Shown in pieces: positions 1 to 7,953 of a stretch of DNA of 64,000 nucleotides (position 1 is its first letter; each line of letters begins with the position of its first letter). The translations under genes were made by a program, and so were the position numbers. Source of the stretch: Niveispirillum fermenti (lineage in GTDB: Bacteria > Pseudomonadota > Alphaproteobacteria > Azospirillales > Azospirillaceae). Below the pieces are notes generated by a model. That model had not been told where the DNA came from and did not search any database. It was given only the letters and a program-made list of their open reading frames with translations. Location of the stretch: NCBI RefSeq assembly GCF_048066175.1, contig NZ_JBLTXA010000010.1, forward strand, positions 132,041-196,040. Direction: 5' to 3'.

Positions 1-405
1 GCCGACCGCCTGGAGGATTATCCAGTGCTGAAGGCACGTCTGCTGCAGCATGTGGCGGAGACGCGCAACCAGGCGGTGCTGGTGGAGCAGTGCCTGCATC
101 AGCTCAATGCCGACACGTCCATGCTGAAGACGGGTATCGGTGCCATCACCGGAACGGCACAGGCCTTCTCCGGCGTCTTTGCTTCAGACGAGGTCGTGAA
201 GGGTGCAGTGTTCGGCGCGGCTTTCGAATATTACGAGATCATCAACTACAAGATCCTTGTCATGGCGGCGGAAGCCGCCGGGGAAACAGGGATCGCCGCA
301 ACGCTGGAACGCATCCTGGACGAGGAACGGCGAATGGCGGAATGGATGCAGGACAACTTGCCCACCATCCTGGGCGAATATCTCATGACCGGCAACAAGC
401 GGTGA
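1..405 (+). CDS. DUF892 ferritin-like protein, 5' end outside window
   Basis: The open frame runs in from the left edge, so the true start lies outside the window; an internal GTG at 25 is unlikely to be the start because coding continues upstream of it. The visible 134 residues are mostly helical and contain the E-(Y/H)-YEI segment (EYYEIINYKILV) followed by LERILDEERRMAEWM, the pattern of the DUF892/YciE-YciF ferritin-like four-helix family, where Glu and His residues could bind a di-metal site. The members are cytosolic and linked to stress responses; no precise reaction is established. A second member of the family lies at 1028-1522. A short inverted repeat (gaaagg/cctttc, about 447-466) follows the stop and could act as a weak terminator. 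Confidence 0.75.
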   Translation, partial: ADRLEDYPVLKARLLQHVAETRNQAVLVEQCLHQLNADTSMLKTGIGAITGTAQAFSGVFASDEVVKGAVFGAAFEYYEIINYKILVMAAEAAGETGIAATLERILDEERRMAEWMQDNLPTILGEYLMTGNKR

Positions 406-474
406 TCCGCCGGTCTGCGCATGACGGATCACGCCCTGCGTGTTTCGAAAGGAAACTTGCCTTTCTGTGGAATG

Positions 475-695
475 CCGGATCCCGGTGGGTGCAACTCACC
501 GGGATCCGGTACGGCGGCGACCACCGCCGCACCGCACATGCGGCGTCGCCATGCCCACGAATGTGGGCACCGGCGATTGACATACCGGTGATCGGTTGGG
601 ATCACCGGGACTGGGTATAGGCCGGTGACTGCCGGCCCGGCGCTTGAGGTGCCGAAAATCTTGGCCATCGGTCAAGATTTTCGGCCGCCGGTATA
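475..695 (+). repeat. Multi-hairpin dispersed repeat, copy A (composite)
   Basis: No gene is seen in 406-1027; most of it is this element. In order: a 13-bp perfect stem (475-487/497-509), a 6-bp stem (512-517/524-529), a 4-bp stem (532-535/540-543), a 6-bp stem with GAAT loop (553-558/563-568), the linker ggcgattga (572-580), and a 9-bp stem (585-593/600-608). A second, shorter unit follows with a stem near 621-636 and a 13-bp perfect stem (651-663/673-685). The order and the linkers match copies at 24046-24207 (opposite strand) and 43596-43747, while the stem sequences differ. Confidence 0.7.
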
Positions 696-794
696 AGTGT
701 CGGACGGAACTTCCGGTGTCGTGACGGCGTTATCGCCGGTCTGTGAGTTTCAAACGGTTTCGACAAGTTACACTTCTTGTCCTTGAATGTCGCC

Positions 795-857
795 GTCACC
801 CCGACGAAAGCCGGGGTCAAGAATGGCGGGCGCTCTGTCCTTCCAACGGGACCCCGG
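795..857. repeat. REP-like inverted repeat
   Basis: The stretch contains gtcacccc..ggggtc (795-818) and an 8-bp pair ccggggtc (811-818) / gaccccgg (850-857). The caccccgacgaaagccgggg core resembles short GC-rich REP-type palindromes common in alphaproteobacterial intergenic DNA. It lies in the gap before the second DUF892 gene. Function is not known; it may simply be a mobile or structural repeat. Confidence 0.45.
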
Positions 858-1027
858 CCATCGTCATGGGTGGCGGAATGGAAGCAGTCTTGTGCAGAGT
901 AAGCTGAAAGGTCCCACACCAGCGCCGTGGGCGAGGGCGTCCGGTTTTGACCGGTCTGCATGGCGGTAAATCCGGCCCCGGACCCCAGGCAATCCTCATA
1001 GAACCCTATACAATCAGGAGCAGTCCA

Positions 1028-1522
1028 ATGACCAAGCAGCCTAAGGACCTGAACGACTTGTTCTATGAAACGCTGAAGGATATCTACTTTGCCGAGAAGC
1101 AGATCCTGCGCGCCCTGCCAAAGATGGCGCGCAAGGCCAACGCCGAGAAGCTCCGCCAGGCTTTCGAGCAGCACCGCACGGAGACCGAAGGCCAGATCGA
1201 ACGGCTGGAGCAGGTGTTCGAAATGATCGGCAAGGCACCGCGCGGCAAGACCTGCGACGCCATCGTCGGCATCATCGACGAAAGCAAGGAGGTGATGGAG
1301 GATTTCGCCGACAGCGAAGCGCTGGACGCCGGAATCCTGTCCGCGGCGCAGGCGGTGGAGCATTACGAGATCAGCCGTTATGGCACGCTGATCGCCTGGG
1401 CGGGTCAGTTGGGCCTGACCGACGCTGCTTCCCTGCTGGAGGAAACACTGGCGGAGGAGAAGCGCACGGACTCCGCTCTGAGCAAGCTGGCTACGGCCCG
1501 CGTCAACGCCAAGGCGGCGTGA
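1028..1522 (+). CDS. DUF892 ferritin-like protein (YciE/YciF family)
   Basis: A 164-residue protein of the DUF892 ferritin-like family. The N-terminus (LNDLFYETLKDIYFAEKQIL) carries the family's first helix with the D..YAE/YFAEKQ pattern, and the helix with EHYEISRYGTLIAWA plus LLEETLAEEKRTD supplies the likely Glu/His metal ligands. Its length matches the family (about 160-170). The ATG at 1028 is chosen over an upstream in-frame start at 947 because AGGAG (1016-1020) sits 7 nt before it and because homologous starts lie here. It is a paralogue of the partial gene at 1-405, from which it is separated by repeats, so it probably has its own promoter. A role in stress physiology is inferred from the family only. 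Confidence 0.88.
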   Translation: MTKQPKDLNDLFYETLKDIYFAEKQILRALPKMARKANAEKLRQAFEQHRTETEGQIERLEQVFEMIGKAPRGKTCDAIVGIIDESKEVMEDFADSEALDAGILSAAQAVEHYEISRYGTLIAWAGQLGLTDAASLLEETLAEEKRTDSALSKLATARVNAKAA

Positions 1523-1529
1523 TGCCCTG

Positions 1530-1576
1530 GCCGGGACCGTCGGGCTGGCCGATGTGCCGGGTTCGACGGTCCCGGC
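1530..1576 (+). terminator. Perfect 13-bp inverted repeat after the DUF892 gene
   Basis: gccgggaccgtcg (1530-1542) pairs perfectly with cgacggtcccggc (1564-1576) across a 21-nt loop, starting 8 nt after the stop codon at 1522. No T-run follows, so it is either a weak or factor-assisted terminator or an mRNA 3' stabilising hairpin. Confidence 0.5.
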
Positions 1577-1661
1577 TTCCAGCCCGCCGTTGCTGGTGAA
1601 AAGGTGGGAAAATGGCGCATCGGCCTGCATTTTCTCCTGCCGCTTACCAGACGCACACAAT

Positions 1662-1741
1662 GTCACCAACCGCTTGGGTCACCAACCGCTTGGGTCACCA
1701 ACCGCTTGGGCCGCCAACCGTCTGGGTCGCCAACCGTTTGG
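1662..1741. repeat. Five tandem copies of a 16-bp unit
   Basis: Units begin at 1662, 1678, 1694, 1710 and 1726. The first three are identical (gtcaccaaccgcttgg); the fourth and fifth differ at 3 and 2 positions. The 16-bp period is not a multiple of three, so it is not a protein repeat. It lies in the 308-bp gap before the small membrane protein gene and may be a variable-number repeat or a protein-binding array. Confidence 0.9.
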
Positions 1742-1830
1742 CGGCGGGAGAGGAAAGGGGTGCCGTCCCGTGTCTCGGCCCCATCCCCCAGTCCCATTCC
1801 TGCAAAGCATGAAGGAACGGAGTGTAGATC

Positions 1831-2025
1831 ATGAGTGGAACCAATGCTGCCGACTGGGCCTATCTTGTCCTTCTTGTAGGGGCGCCCATCCTGTTCGCCA
1901 TCGTCATGATTTATGTCTATACACGCCGTCGTACCAAGCGACCGCCCCCCATCGACTGGAACAAGAGAGCGTCGGACACGGCTTCCGGCTTACCCTCCGG
2001 TGCCAAACGCGGCCCCCCGGACTGA
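1831..2025 (+). CDS. Small single-pass membrane protein, hypothetical
   Basis: A 64-residue protein with a short N-terminus, one clear hydrophobic helix (about residues 10-30, WAYLVLLVGAPILFAIVMIY) and a basic tail starting with TRRRTKR, then a Pro-rich segment. The Arg/Lys cluster after the helix predicts a cytoplasmic C-terminus. The start is ATG at 1831, preceded by gaaggaacggag (about 1810-1821), a usable though slightly distant ribosome site. I do not recognise a family. It stands alone, downstream of a 16-bp tandem repeat array and convergent with the LysR gene. It could be a stress or envelope small protein; function unknown. Confidence 0.6.
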   Translation: MSGTNAADWAYLVLLVGAPILFAIVMIYVYTRRRTKRPPPIDWNKRASDTASGLPSGAKRGPPD

Positions 2026-2090
2026 TACCAGTTCTTGGTCAGCACGCCTCGACGGGACACGGGCATTGGGTATATCCGGCGGGCACGCGA

Positions 2091-3020
2091 TCAGACCAAC
2101 GGCTCCCAGCGCAAGGCAGGGGCTGTTTCCACGACGATGCGGCGGATTGCACGCTCAAGAATGTCGGTGGCGGCCGTCGGCACGCGGTCCAGCGGCCGGA
2201 CCATGACAAGGGTGCGGTTCAGCACGGGCGGGTCCAGCGGGGCGGCGGTCAGTCGTCCGTCCGTCACCATGCCCTGCACGGCCGAATAGGGCAGCAGCGT
2301 ATAGCCCTGGCCCGACCGCACCATCTCCAGCAGGGCCGGCAGGCTGTCCACATCGACCCGCACATTCAGTTCCAGCCCGTGATCGATGCGCAACTGGTCC
2401 AGCAGCAGGCGCAGCCGGTTTGGCCGCGCCGGCAGGATCATGGGCAGCGCCCCAAGATCGCCGGCGCTGACCGGTACGGGTGCCGTCAGCCGTCCGGCCG
2501 CCCCGACCACCAGGATCGGTTCGCGCAGCAACGGCGTGGTCACCAGCGGGCCGGGCGACCGGTCCTCGTACAGCACGGCCACGTCCAGCCGGCCCGACAG
2601 GACCCAGCCATGGATGGAGGCGCTGAACCCGTCCAGCAATTGCAGGCTGACCTTGGGGTGATGTTCCAGGAACCAGGCCGACAGGCGTGGCAGCAGGGGC
2701 AGGGCCAGGGAACTGGACACGCCGAAGCTCAGGCTGCCGGCGGGTTCGGCCGACAGGGCCGTGACGGCATCGCGCGCGACCTGGGTTTCCCGCAGCAGCC
2801 GCCTCGCATGGTCGGCCAGCACCTGTCCGGCTGGCGTCGGCGTCACGCCCCATCCATGGCGCACCAGCAGATCCGTGCCCAGATCCAGTTCCAGCGCCCG
2901 CATCTGCCGCGAAAGCGCCGGTTGGGCCACGCGCAGGACGGCGGCGGCCTTCGACAGGCTTTGCAGTTCGATGATGCGCACGAAATAGGAAAGCTGCCGC
3001 AGGTTCACATGCCACCCCAT
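2091..3020 (-). CDS. LysR-family transcriptional regulator
   Basis: A 309-residue LysR-type regulator. The N-terminal winged helix-turn-helix is clear (LRQLSYFVRIIELQSLSKAA followed by QPALSRQMRALE, about residues 7-50), then the linker helix and a two-lobed periplasmic-binding-like effector domain to the end (GSLSFGVSSSLALPLLP onward). Length is typical (about 300). The start is uncertain: ATG at 3020 or GTG at 3008, which gives the common family start VNLRQLSYF. The gene lies downstream of the hydrolase at 3215-4390 on the same strand with a 194-bp gap that contains a CATACCC box (3043-3049). It may control that hydrolase or itself, as is common for this family; the effector is unknown. Confidence 0.92.
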   Translation of the reverse strand: MGWHVNLRQLSYFVRIIELQSLSKAAAVLRVAQPALSRQMRALELDLGTDLLVRHGWGVTPTPAGQVLADHARRLLRETQVARDAVTALSAEPAGSLSFGVSSSLALPLLPRLSAWFLEHHPKVSLQLLDGFSASIHGWVLSGRLDVAVLYEDRSPGPLVTTPLLREPILVVGAAGRLTAPVPVSAGDLGALPMILPARPNRLRLLLDQLRIDHGLELNVRVDVDSLPALLEMVRSGQGYTLLPYSAVQGMVTDGRLTAAPLDPPVLNRTLVMVRPLDRVPTAATDILERAIRRIVVETAPALRWEPLV

Positions 3021-3214
3021 GCCGTTCCGGTATCAGACCGGCCATACCCTATCCTGTGTGCATGGGGTGCGGGAGGGGCAAAGCGATGCGCCCACCCCTG
3101 CCGGCACGGATTTCAGTGTCTCGTCCTGGCGCACGACCGGACCTTGCAGCGGCGCCCCTTCTACGGTTGGCACGTCAAACAGTCAGTGCGATGCCGGCGC
3201 GTCCGGCCAGGGCA

Positions 3215-4390
3215 TCATTGCGGGATGGCGGGTGCCTCCCGGATCAGCCGGCCGAATTCCTGCGCCGTCTGCGATGCCGCCTTCCCGGCGGCCGGCGTGA
3301 TCGCCGTCAATTGCAGAAAGCCGTGGGGCAGGGTGGGAAATTCCCGGTAAAGCACGCGGACGCCCGCCTTTTCCAACCGTTGGGCATAGGCCCGGTTGCT
3401 GTCGCGCAGCGTGTCGAAGCCGGATGCCGCCAGCAGCGTCGGTGGCATCCGGCTGACATCGGCCGCCAGCAGCGGGGAGATTTCGGGCAAGGCCAGATCC
3501 CGGCCGGGGAACACCCGCGACAGCACATATTCGGTGAAGGCGTAATCCAGGCCGAACCCCTCCCCGAACAGCCGGAAAGAAGCGTAGGTCTCCACCATGG
3601 TTTCCACCGACCGGTTGTCGACGGCCGGATAATACAGCAACTGGCAGGCGGGGGCGGGCTTGCCGGATGCCTGACGCCGGGTCGTCACGGCCACGGACAG
3701 GTTACCCCCGGCGCTATCGCCGCCGACACAGATGCGGGACGGGTCGCTGTCCCAGGTCCCGGCATTGGCGCTGGCCCAGGCATAGGCGTCCTCCGCATCC
3801 TCCCATGCGGCGGGATAGGGGTGTTCAGGTGCGAGGCGGTAATCGACGGAAACGATGACGACCTGCGCCTCATCCGCAAGCCGGCTGATGGCGCGATCCA
3901 CGGCCCCGACATCACCGAAAAGCCAGCCACCGCCGTGGTAATAGACCAGCAGCGGCAGCGTCCCCCCGGCCTTGGGCCGATAGATGCGGACCGGTATCTG
4001 TCCGCCATGGCGTGCCGGCACCGCCGCATCCCGGACCCAGTCCATGGCGGGGCCGGGCAGGGTATGCTGCATCCAGCGCAGGTTGGCATCGTGGCGCATG
4101 GCGGCCAGCTCCTCCGCCGTGGCGCCGGGGTCGGCCGCCGGCTCATCGGTCTGTTCGGCTTCCGCTTCGGCGCCGTATTCCTGCTTGAACAGATACTGCA
4201 CCCGGACATCCAGGGGCTCGCCGTCCCGTACCGCGCGCTTGCCGCCCACCTGATCCAGGAACCAGGCGTCAGGTTTGCGGGCCAGTTCCGCAATTTCGGC
4301 TTCCCTGGCCTCCCCGGCCGCATGGACCGGTACGGCGATACCCGCATGGAGCAGGAAAAGAATGGCGGGGATGATCGATCGATGGCGCAT
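3215..4390 (-). CDS. Secreted alpha/beta hydrolase, HSL/acetyl esterase type
   Basis: A 391-residue esterase of the hormone-sensitive-lipase family. A Sec signal peptide covers about residues 1-25 (MRHRSIIPAILFLLHAGIAV, ending in VHAA), so it should act in the periplasm or outside. The oxyanion-hole motif HGGGW and the nucleophile motif GGDSAGG are both visible; Asp in SGFDTLRD and His in TLPHGFLQL complete the triad. A roughly 120-residue N-terminal cap with several acidic stretches precedes the core, longer than in minimal family members. It carries its own 161-bp upstream gap after the diguanylate cyclase gene. Substrates are probably short acyl or aryl esters, inferred from the family. 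Confidence 0.9.
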   Translation of the reverse strand: MRHRSIIPAILFLLHAGIAVPVHAAGEAREAEIAELARKPDAWFLDQVGGKRAVRDGEPLDVRVQYLFKQEYGAEAEAEQTDEPAADPGATAEELAAMRHDANLRWMQHTLPGPAMDWVRDAAVPARHGGQIPVRIYRPKAGGTLPLLVYYHGGGWLFGDVGAVDRAISRLADEAQVVIVSVDYRLAPEHPYPAAWEDAEDAYAWASANAGTWDSDPSRICVGGDSAGGNLSVAVTTRRQASGKPAPACQLLYYPAVDNRSVETMVETYASFRLFGEGFGLDYAFTEYVLSRVFPGRDLALPEISPLLAADVSRMPPTLLAASGFDTLRDSNRAYAQRLEKAGVRVLYREFPTLPHGFLQLTAITPAAGKAASQTAQEFGRLIREAPAIPQ

Positions 4391-4551
4391 GCAACCCTCC
4401 TGGTGTTTTTATTGAAGGGCCAGGGTACAGGTGGCGGGTTGTGGTGCCGCGCGTGGCATTGGGTAAGGTGCCGCCATGTCGGGTAATACAAGGGCATGGA
4501 CAATGCCCGTTGGTATCAGCGGCCGATCATGGCTGCGGATGACGGATCCGA

Positions 4552-7500
4552 TCAGGGATCGGCGGCCACCGCCGCCTGGTTGCGGCCGGCCGACTTCGCC
4601 TCGTAAAGGGCCGCGTCGGCGCGGTTGAACATCCGTGTCTGCGTCTCCCGTGCGGGGTCCGCCTGGGCCACACCAATGCTGATCGTGACGGACAGGGACA
4701 GGCCCTCCAGCCGGAAGGGTGCGCCGCCGACGGCCTCATGGATGCGATCGGCGGCGATGCGGGCGGCGGCGGCATCGGTGTGCGACATCAGCACGGCGAA
4801 CTCCTCTCCGCCATACCGGGCCAGCAGGTCGGTTTCGCGCAGCGCGCCGGCAATACGCTGTGCCACCTCACGCAGGACCGTGTCGCCGACCAGATGGCCG
4901 AAATTGTCGTTGATCTCCTTGAAATGATCCAGGTCCAGCATCAGCACGCAGAAGGGCTGTTGATGGCGCAGGTTGGCACTCCATTCCTGGTCCAGCCTTT
5001 CCATGAAGGCGCGGCGGTTGTGGATGCCGGTCAGTGCGTCGCGGGTGGCCAGTTCGGCCAGCCGGTCATTGGCTTCGCGCAGGCTTTGCGTGCGTTCGGC
5101 GACCCGTGCCTCCAGCATGCTCTTGGCTTCACTCAGCTTCGCGATGCGGCTGCGTTCCAGCAGCATGACCATGCCGGCCCCCGCCGACAGCAGCACGATC
5201 AGGCTGAGGAACCGGATCCAGCTCCGCTCGTGCCAGACATGGGGGACGATGACGGTGACGACACGCTCGGACACGATGGCCGTATCCGCGTCCAGCGCCC
5301 GCAGATACAGCCGGTAGCTGCCGGGCGGCAGGTTGGTGTAGGAGGCGACCCGCCGGCCGATCCCCGCCTGTACCCAATCCATGTCGAAACCTTCCAGCCT
5401 GTAGGCATAATGCACCTGGCTGGCATTGGCATAGTCCAGCAGGCTGAATGCCACCTCCAGCCGCCGGTTGTCGGCCGGCACCCGGATGGCGCGGGTGCGG
5501 CCGGGCAGGTTCAGGGCGCTGGCGTTCACAGCCCGGTTGCCGGCCGTCACCGCAGTCACGGCCAGCGCATCCAGGAAGCGGGGCGGCTGGATCAGCGAGG
5601 GCTGGACAAGGGTCAGGCCGTTCGTGCCGCCGAAGACCAGCCCCCCATCGCTGATCGTGGTCACCGACCCGGGCAGATAGGAGAAAACATTGCCGATAGA
5701 AGCGGGGTTGACGCGCGTCACGCTGAAATCGACCGTGTCGATGGCGGCCAGACCGTTGTCGGTGCCGGCCCAGATGCGTCCGTCACCGCCCAGGGCCAGG
5801 CTGGCGATGGTATTGCTCGGCAATCCATGCGCCTTGGAGACCGTCTGGAATCGCTGGACGGTCTGGGTGGGGCCGTCCAGCATGACCGCCACGCCGCCGC
5901 CCACGGTTCCCACCCACAGCCGGCCGCGACTGTCATGCACCAATGCGCTGACGAAATCGTGGGGCAGCCCGTCGGTGCGGCCGGGCACGCGGTGGATACG
6001 CCTGAACTTGCCGTCCCTGGTCATCAGGTTCAGGCCATTGGCCGTGCCAACCCACAAGGCGCCGTCGCGCTCGGGCAGGATGGCCCAGACCTCGTTGTTG
6101 GACAGGCTTTGCGGATCGGCCGGGTCGGTCGTGTAGAGCCGTCCACCGCCACCGGCCAGCGGTTGCCGCGCCAGACCGTAATAGGTGCCGATCCAGAGAT
6201 CGTCCCCCGTGGATGCCAGGGTCGTCACGTCGCGATTGACCGGGCCCGGCAGCGGCATGCCCGTGATGCTGTCGGCCCCGTCGGCCGGAGCCAGCCGGTA
6301 AAGGCCGGCCGCACCGATCCACAGGTCCCCGCTGCCATTGCCGACAAGGCCATAGATGGGGGTACTTGCCGGCAATCCGCCGCTTTCGGACCGACCAAAG
6401 GGCGTGATGCGACCGTTGGACAGGTCCAGCCTGTCCAGCCCGCCATCGTCCTGCCCGATCCACAGGCCGTTGCGGGCATCCGCCCACAGGCTCCAGACGT
6501 CGCGGCCGGAAAAGCCGCGCGACCGGCCCGTCGCGATGCTGGCGATGCCCGACGGCACGGCGTTGTGGCGGGCCACCCCCATGTTGGTGGCGACCCAGAC
6601 GACGTCGCCACGATCCTTCATGATGGCGCGGGTGAAATTCCCCTTCAGCGCCCGCGGGACATTGGGATCGGCGCGTATCAGGCTGAGCCGGTCCAGGCCG
6701 GTATCATATTCGGCCACACCGCCGCCGAACAGCGAGATCCAAAGCACGCCGGGCCGCTCTTCCACGATGCCGCGCACGGTGTGGCGACCCAGGCCCGTGT
6801 CGGGTCCCGTCAGGCGCGGGTGCGACTGTGCCGCATCGCCTCCGGCCGGCACGGTGACGATGCCGCCGCCATTGGTGCCGATCCATACCTGGCCGGTCGT
6901 GTCCTGGTAGAAGCTCCAGACCCCGGTTTCCAGGGCATGGGCAGCGGGCTCGTCCTCCCCCTTCAGCACCTGCCAGTGCCGGCTGCCGGCCGCGCGCCGC
7001 GCCATGCCCTTTTCCGTGCCGGCCCACAATGTGCCGCCCCTGTCCCGGAAAACGGCGAACACATAGCCCGGGGGGAAGCCATCCTGTCCCGCCCGGACCC
7101 GCTCTGCCACCGTGATGTCGGCCCGCACGCGGTCCAGTCCGGCGATGGTCGCCACCCATACCCCACCGGCCCCGTCCGATGCCAGGCCATAGACCTGCAC
7201 ATGGCCAAGCCCGTCGGGCCCGGCGCCCAGTGTCGTGAACCGGTCCGTCCGCGGATCGTAGAAGGCGACACCGGCGGTATGGGTGCCCAGCCACATACCG
7301 CCGCCGGGCGCCGGCTGCAGGGCCCGCACGAAGCCGTTGGGCAGCGTGCCGGGATCGGCAGGGTCATGGTCGAAGGTGCGCAGACTGTACCCGTCGAAGC
7401 GATTCAGGCCGCCCAGCGTGCCGATCCAGATGAACCCCGTCTCATCCTGGGCCAGGGCCATGACGGTGTTGTTGGACAGGCCGTCGGTTGTGGACAGGTT

Positions 7501-7674
7501 GTCGAACCCCACTTCCGCCCGGTCCATCAGCACCATGGACGGGTTCGCGGCCAGGGTCGCCGGGCCGGCAAGCAAGAAGGCGACAAGAAATGTCAGGATG
7601 GCTATCAGCCGAAGGAAAGGAGACGGCCCGTTGCCGTCCAAAACGCTTCCCTTGTCCTGGCCCCACCAAGGCAC
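4552..7674 (-). CDS. Two-propeller periplasmic sensor with GGDEF diguanylate cyclase
   Basis: A 1040-residue inner-membrane sensor that should make c-di-GMP. After an N-terminal hydrophobic signal/anchor it shows about 13 W-(I/V/L/A)-G-T type blades (for example FIWIGTLGGLNRFDG), enough for two seven-bladed periplasmic propellers, then a Y_Y_Y domain, one membrane helix near residue 820, a coiled-coil linker and a GGDEF domain. The active site GGEEF is at about 955-959 and the inhibitory I-site RETD lies exactly five residues before it, so feedback control is expected. There is no EAL or HisKA domain. The GTG at 7674 has a weak ribosome site; a TTG at 7641 follows AAGGGA with 6-nt spacing and gives a tidier signal peptide, so it may be the real start. 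The ligand is unknown. Confidence 0.93.
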   Translation of the reverse strand: MPWWGQDKGSVLDGNGPSPFLRLIAILTFLVAFLLAGPATLAANPSMVLMDRAEVGFDNLSTTDGLSNNTVMALAQDETGFIWIGTLGGLNRFDGYSLRTFDHDPADPGTLPNGFVRALQPAPGGGMWLGTHTAGVAFYDPRTDRFTTLGAGPDGLGHVQVYGLASDGAGGVWVATIAGLDRVRADITVAERVRAGQDGFPPGYVFAVFRDRGGTLWAGTEKGMARRAAGSRHWQVLKGEDEPAAHALETGVWSFYQDTTGQVWIGTNGGGIVTVPAGGDAAQSHPRLTGPDTGLGRHTVRGIVEERPGVLWISLFGGGVAEYDTGLDRLSLIRADPNVPRALKGNFTRAIMKDRGDVVWVATNMGVARHNAVPSGIASIATGRSRGFSGRDVWSLWADARNGLWIGQDDGGLDRLDLSNGRITPFGRSESGGLPASTPIYGLVGNGSGDLWIGAAGLYRLAPADGADSITGMPLPGPVNRDVTTLASTGDDLWIGTYYGLARQPLAGGGGRLYTTDPADPQSLSNNEVWAILPERDGALWVGTANGLNLMTRDGKFRRIHRVPGRTDGLPHDFVSALVHDSRGRLWVGTVGGGVAVMLDGPTQTVQRFQTVSKAHGLPSNTIASLALGGDGRIWAGTDNGLAAIDTVDFSVTRVNPASIGNVFSYLPGSVTTISDGGLVFGGTNGLTLVQPSLIQPPRFLDALAVTAVTAGNRAVNASALNLPGRTRAIRVPADNRRLEVAFSLLDYANASQVHYAYRLEGFDMDWVQAGIGRRVASYTNLPPGSYRLYLRALDADTAIVSERVVTVIVPHVWHERSWIRFLSLIVLLSAGAGMVMLLERSRIAKLSEAKSMLEARVAERTQSLREANDRLAELATRDALTGIHNRRAFMERLDQEWSANLRHQQPFCVLMLDLDHFKEINDNFGHLVGDTVLREVAQRIAGALRETDLLARYGGEEFAVLMSHTDAAAARIAADRIHEAVGGAPFRLEGLSLSVTISIGVAQADPARETQTRMFNRADAALYEAKSAGRNQAAVAADP

Positions 7675-7953
7675 GTCTGCATACCCCGCGCTTCATGCTG
7701 TCCGACCATCCTATCTCAACTTTCTGCATAAATAACAAGGACAGGTTGGATTGCTGATGCGCCATATCGACGGTTGCATTTCAAAACATGAAGACGCGCG
7801 ACGAAGGGGGAAAGAAAAGCAACAGCGGGTTGTGGGTCGTTAACATTGAAAAGCTTGATCCATGTCATGGCCGGCACTTGGTGCGTTGCTATCATGGTTC
7901 GGTCGGGAAATGGAAAGCAGGCGCGATATCAAGCACCTGACGAAGGGACCGGA

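Noticed and set aside
602..1669. Long minus-strand open frame of 355 codons
   Set aside because: It is antisense to the clear DUF892 gene and to the hairpin repeats; its product is low-complexity with no domain.
1662..1741. Tandem repeats as a CRISPR array
   Set aside because: The 16-bp units are contiguous without spacers and no cas gene is present.
1554..3350. Plus-strand open frame of 598 codons
   Set aside because: It runs across the tandem repeat and antisense to the LysR gene; it reflects high GC and has no recognisable domain.
4738..7731. Plus-strand open frame of 997 codons
   Set aside because: It is a mirror of the propeller/GGDEF gene, whose blades, I-site and active site are convincing on the minus strand.
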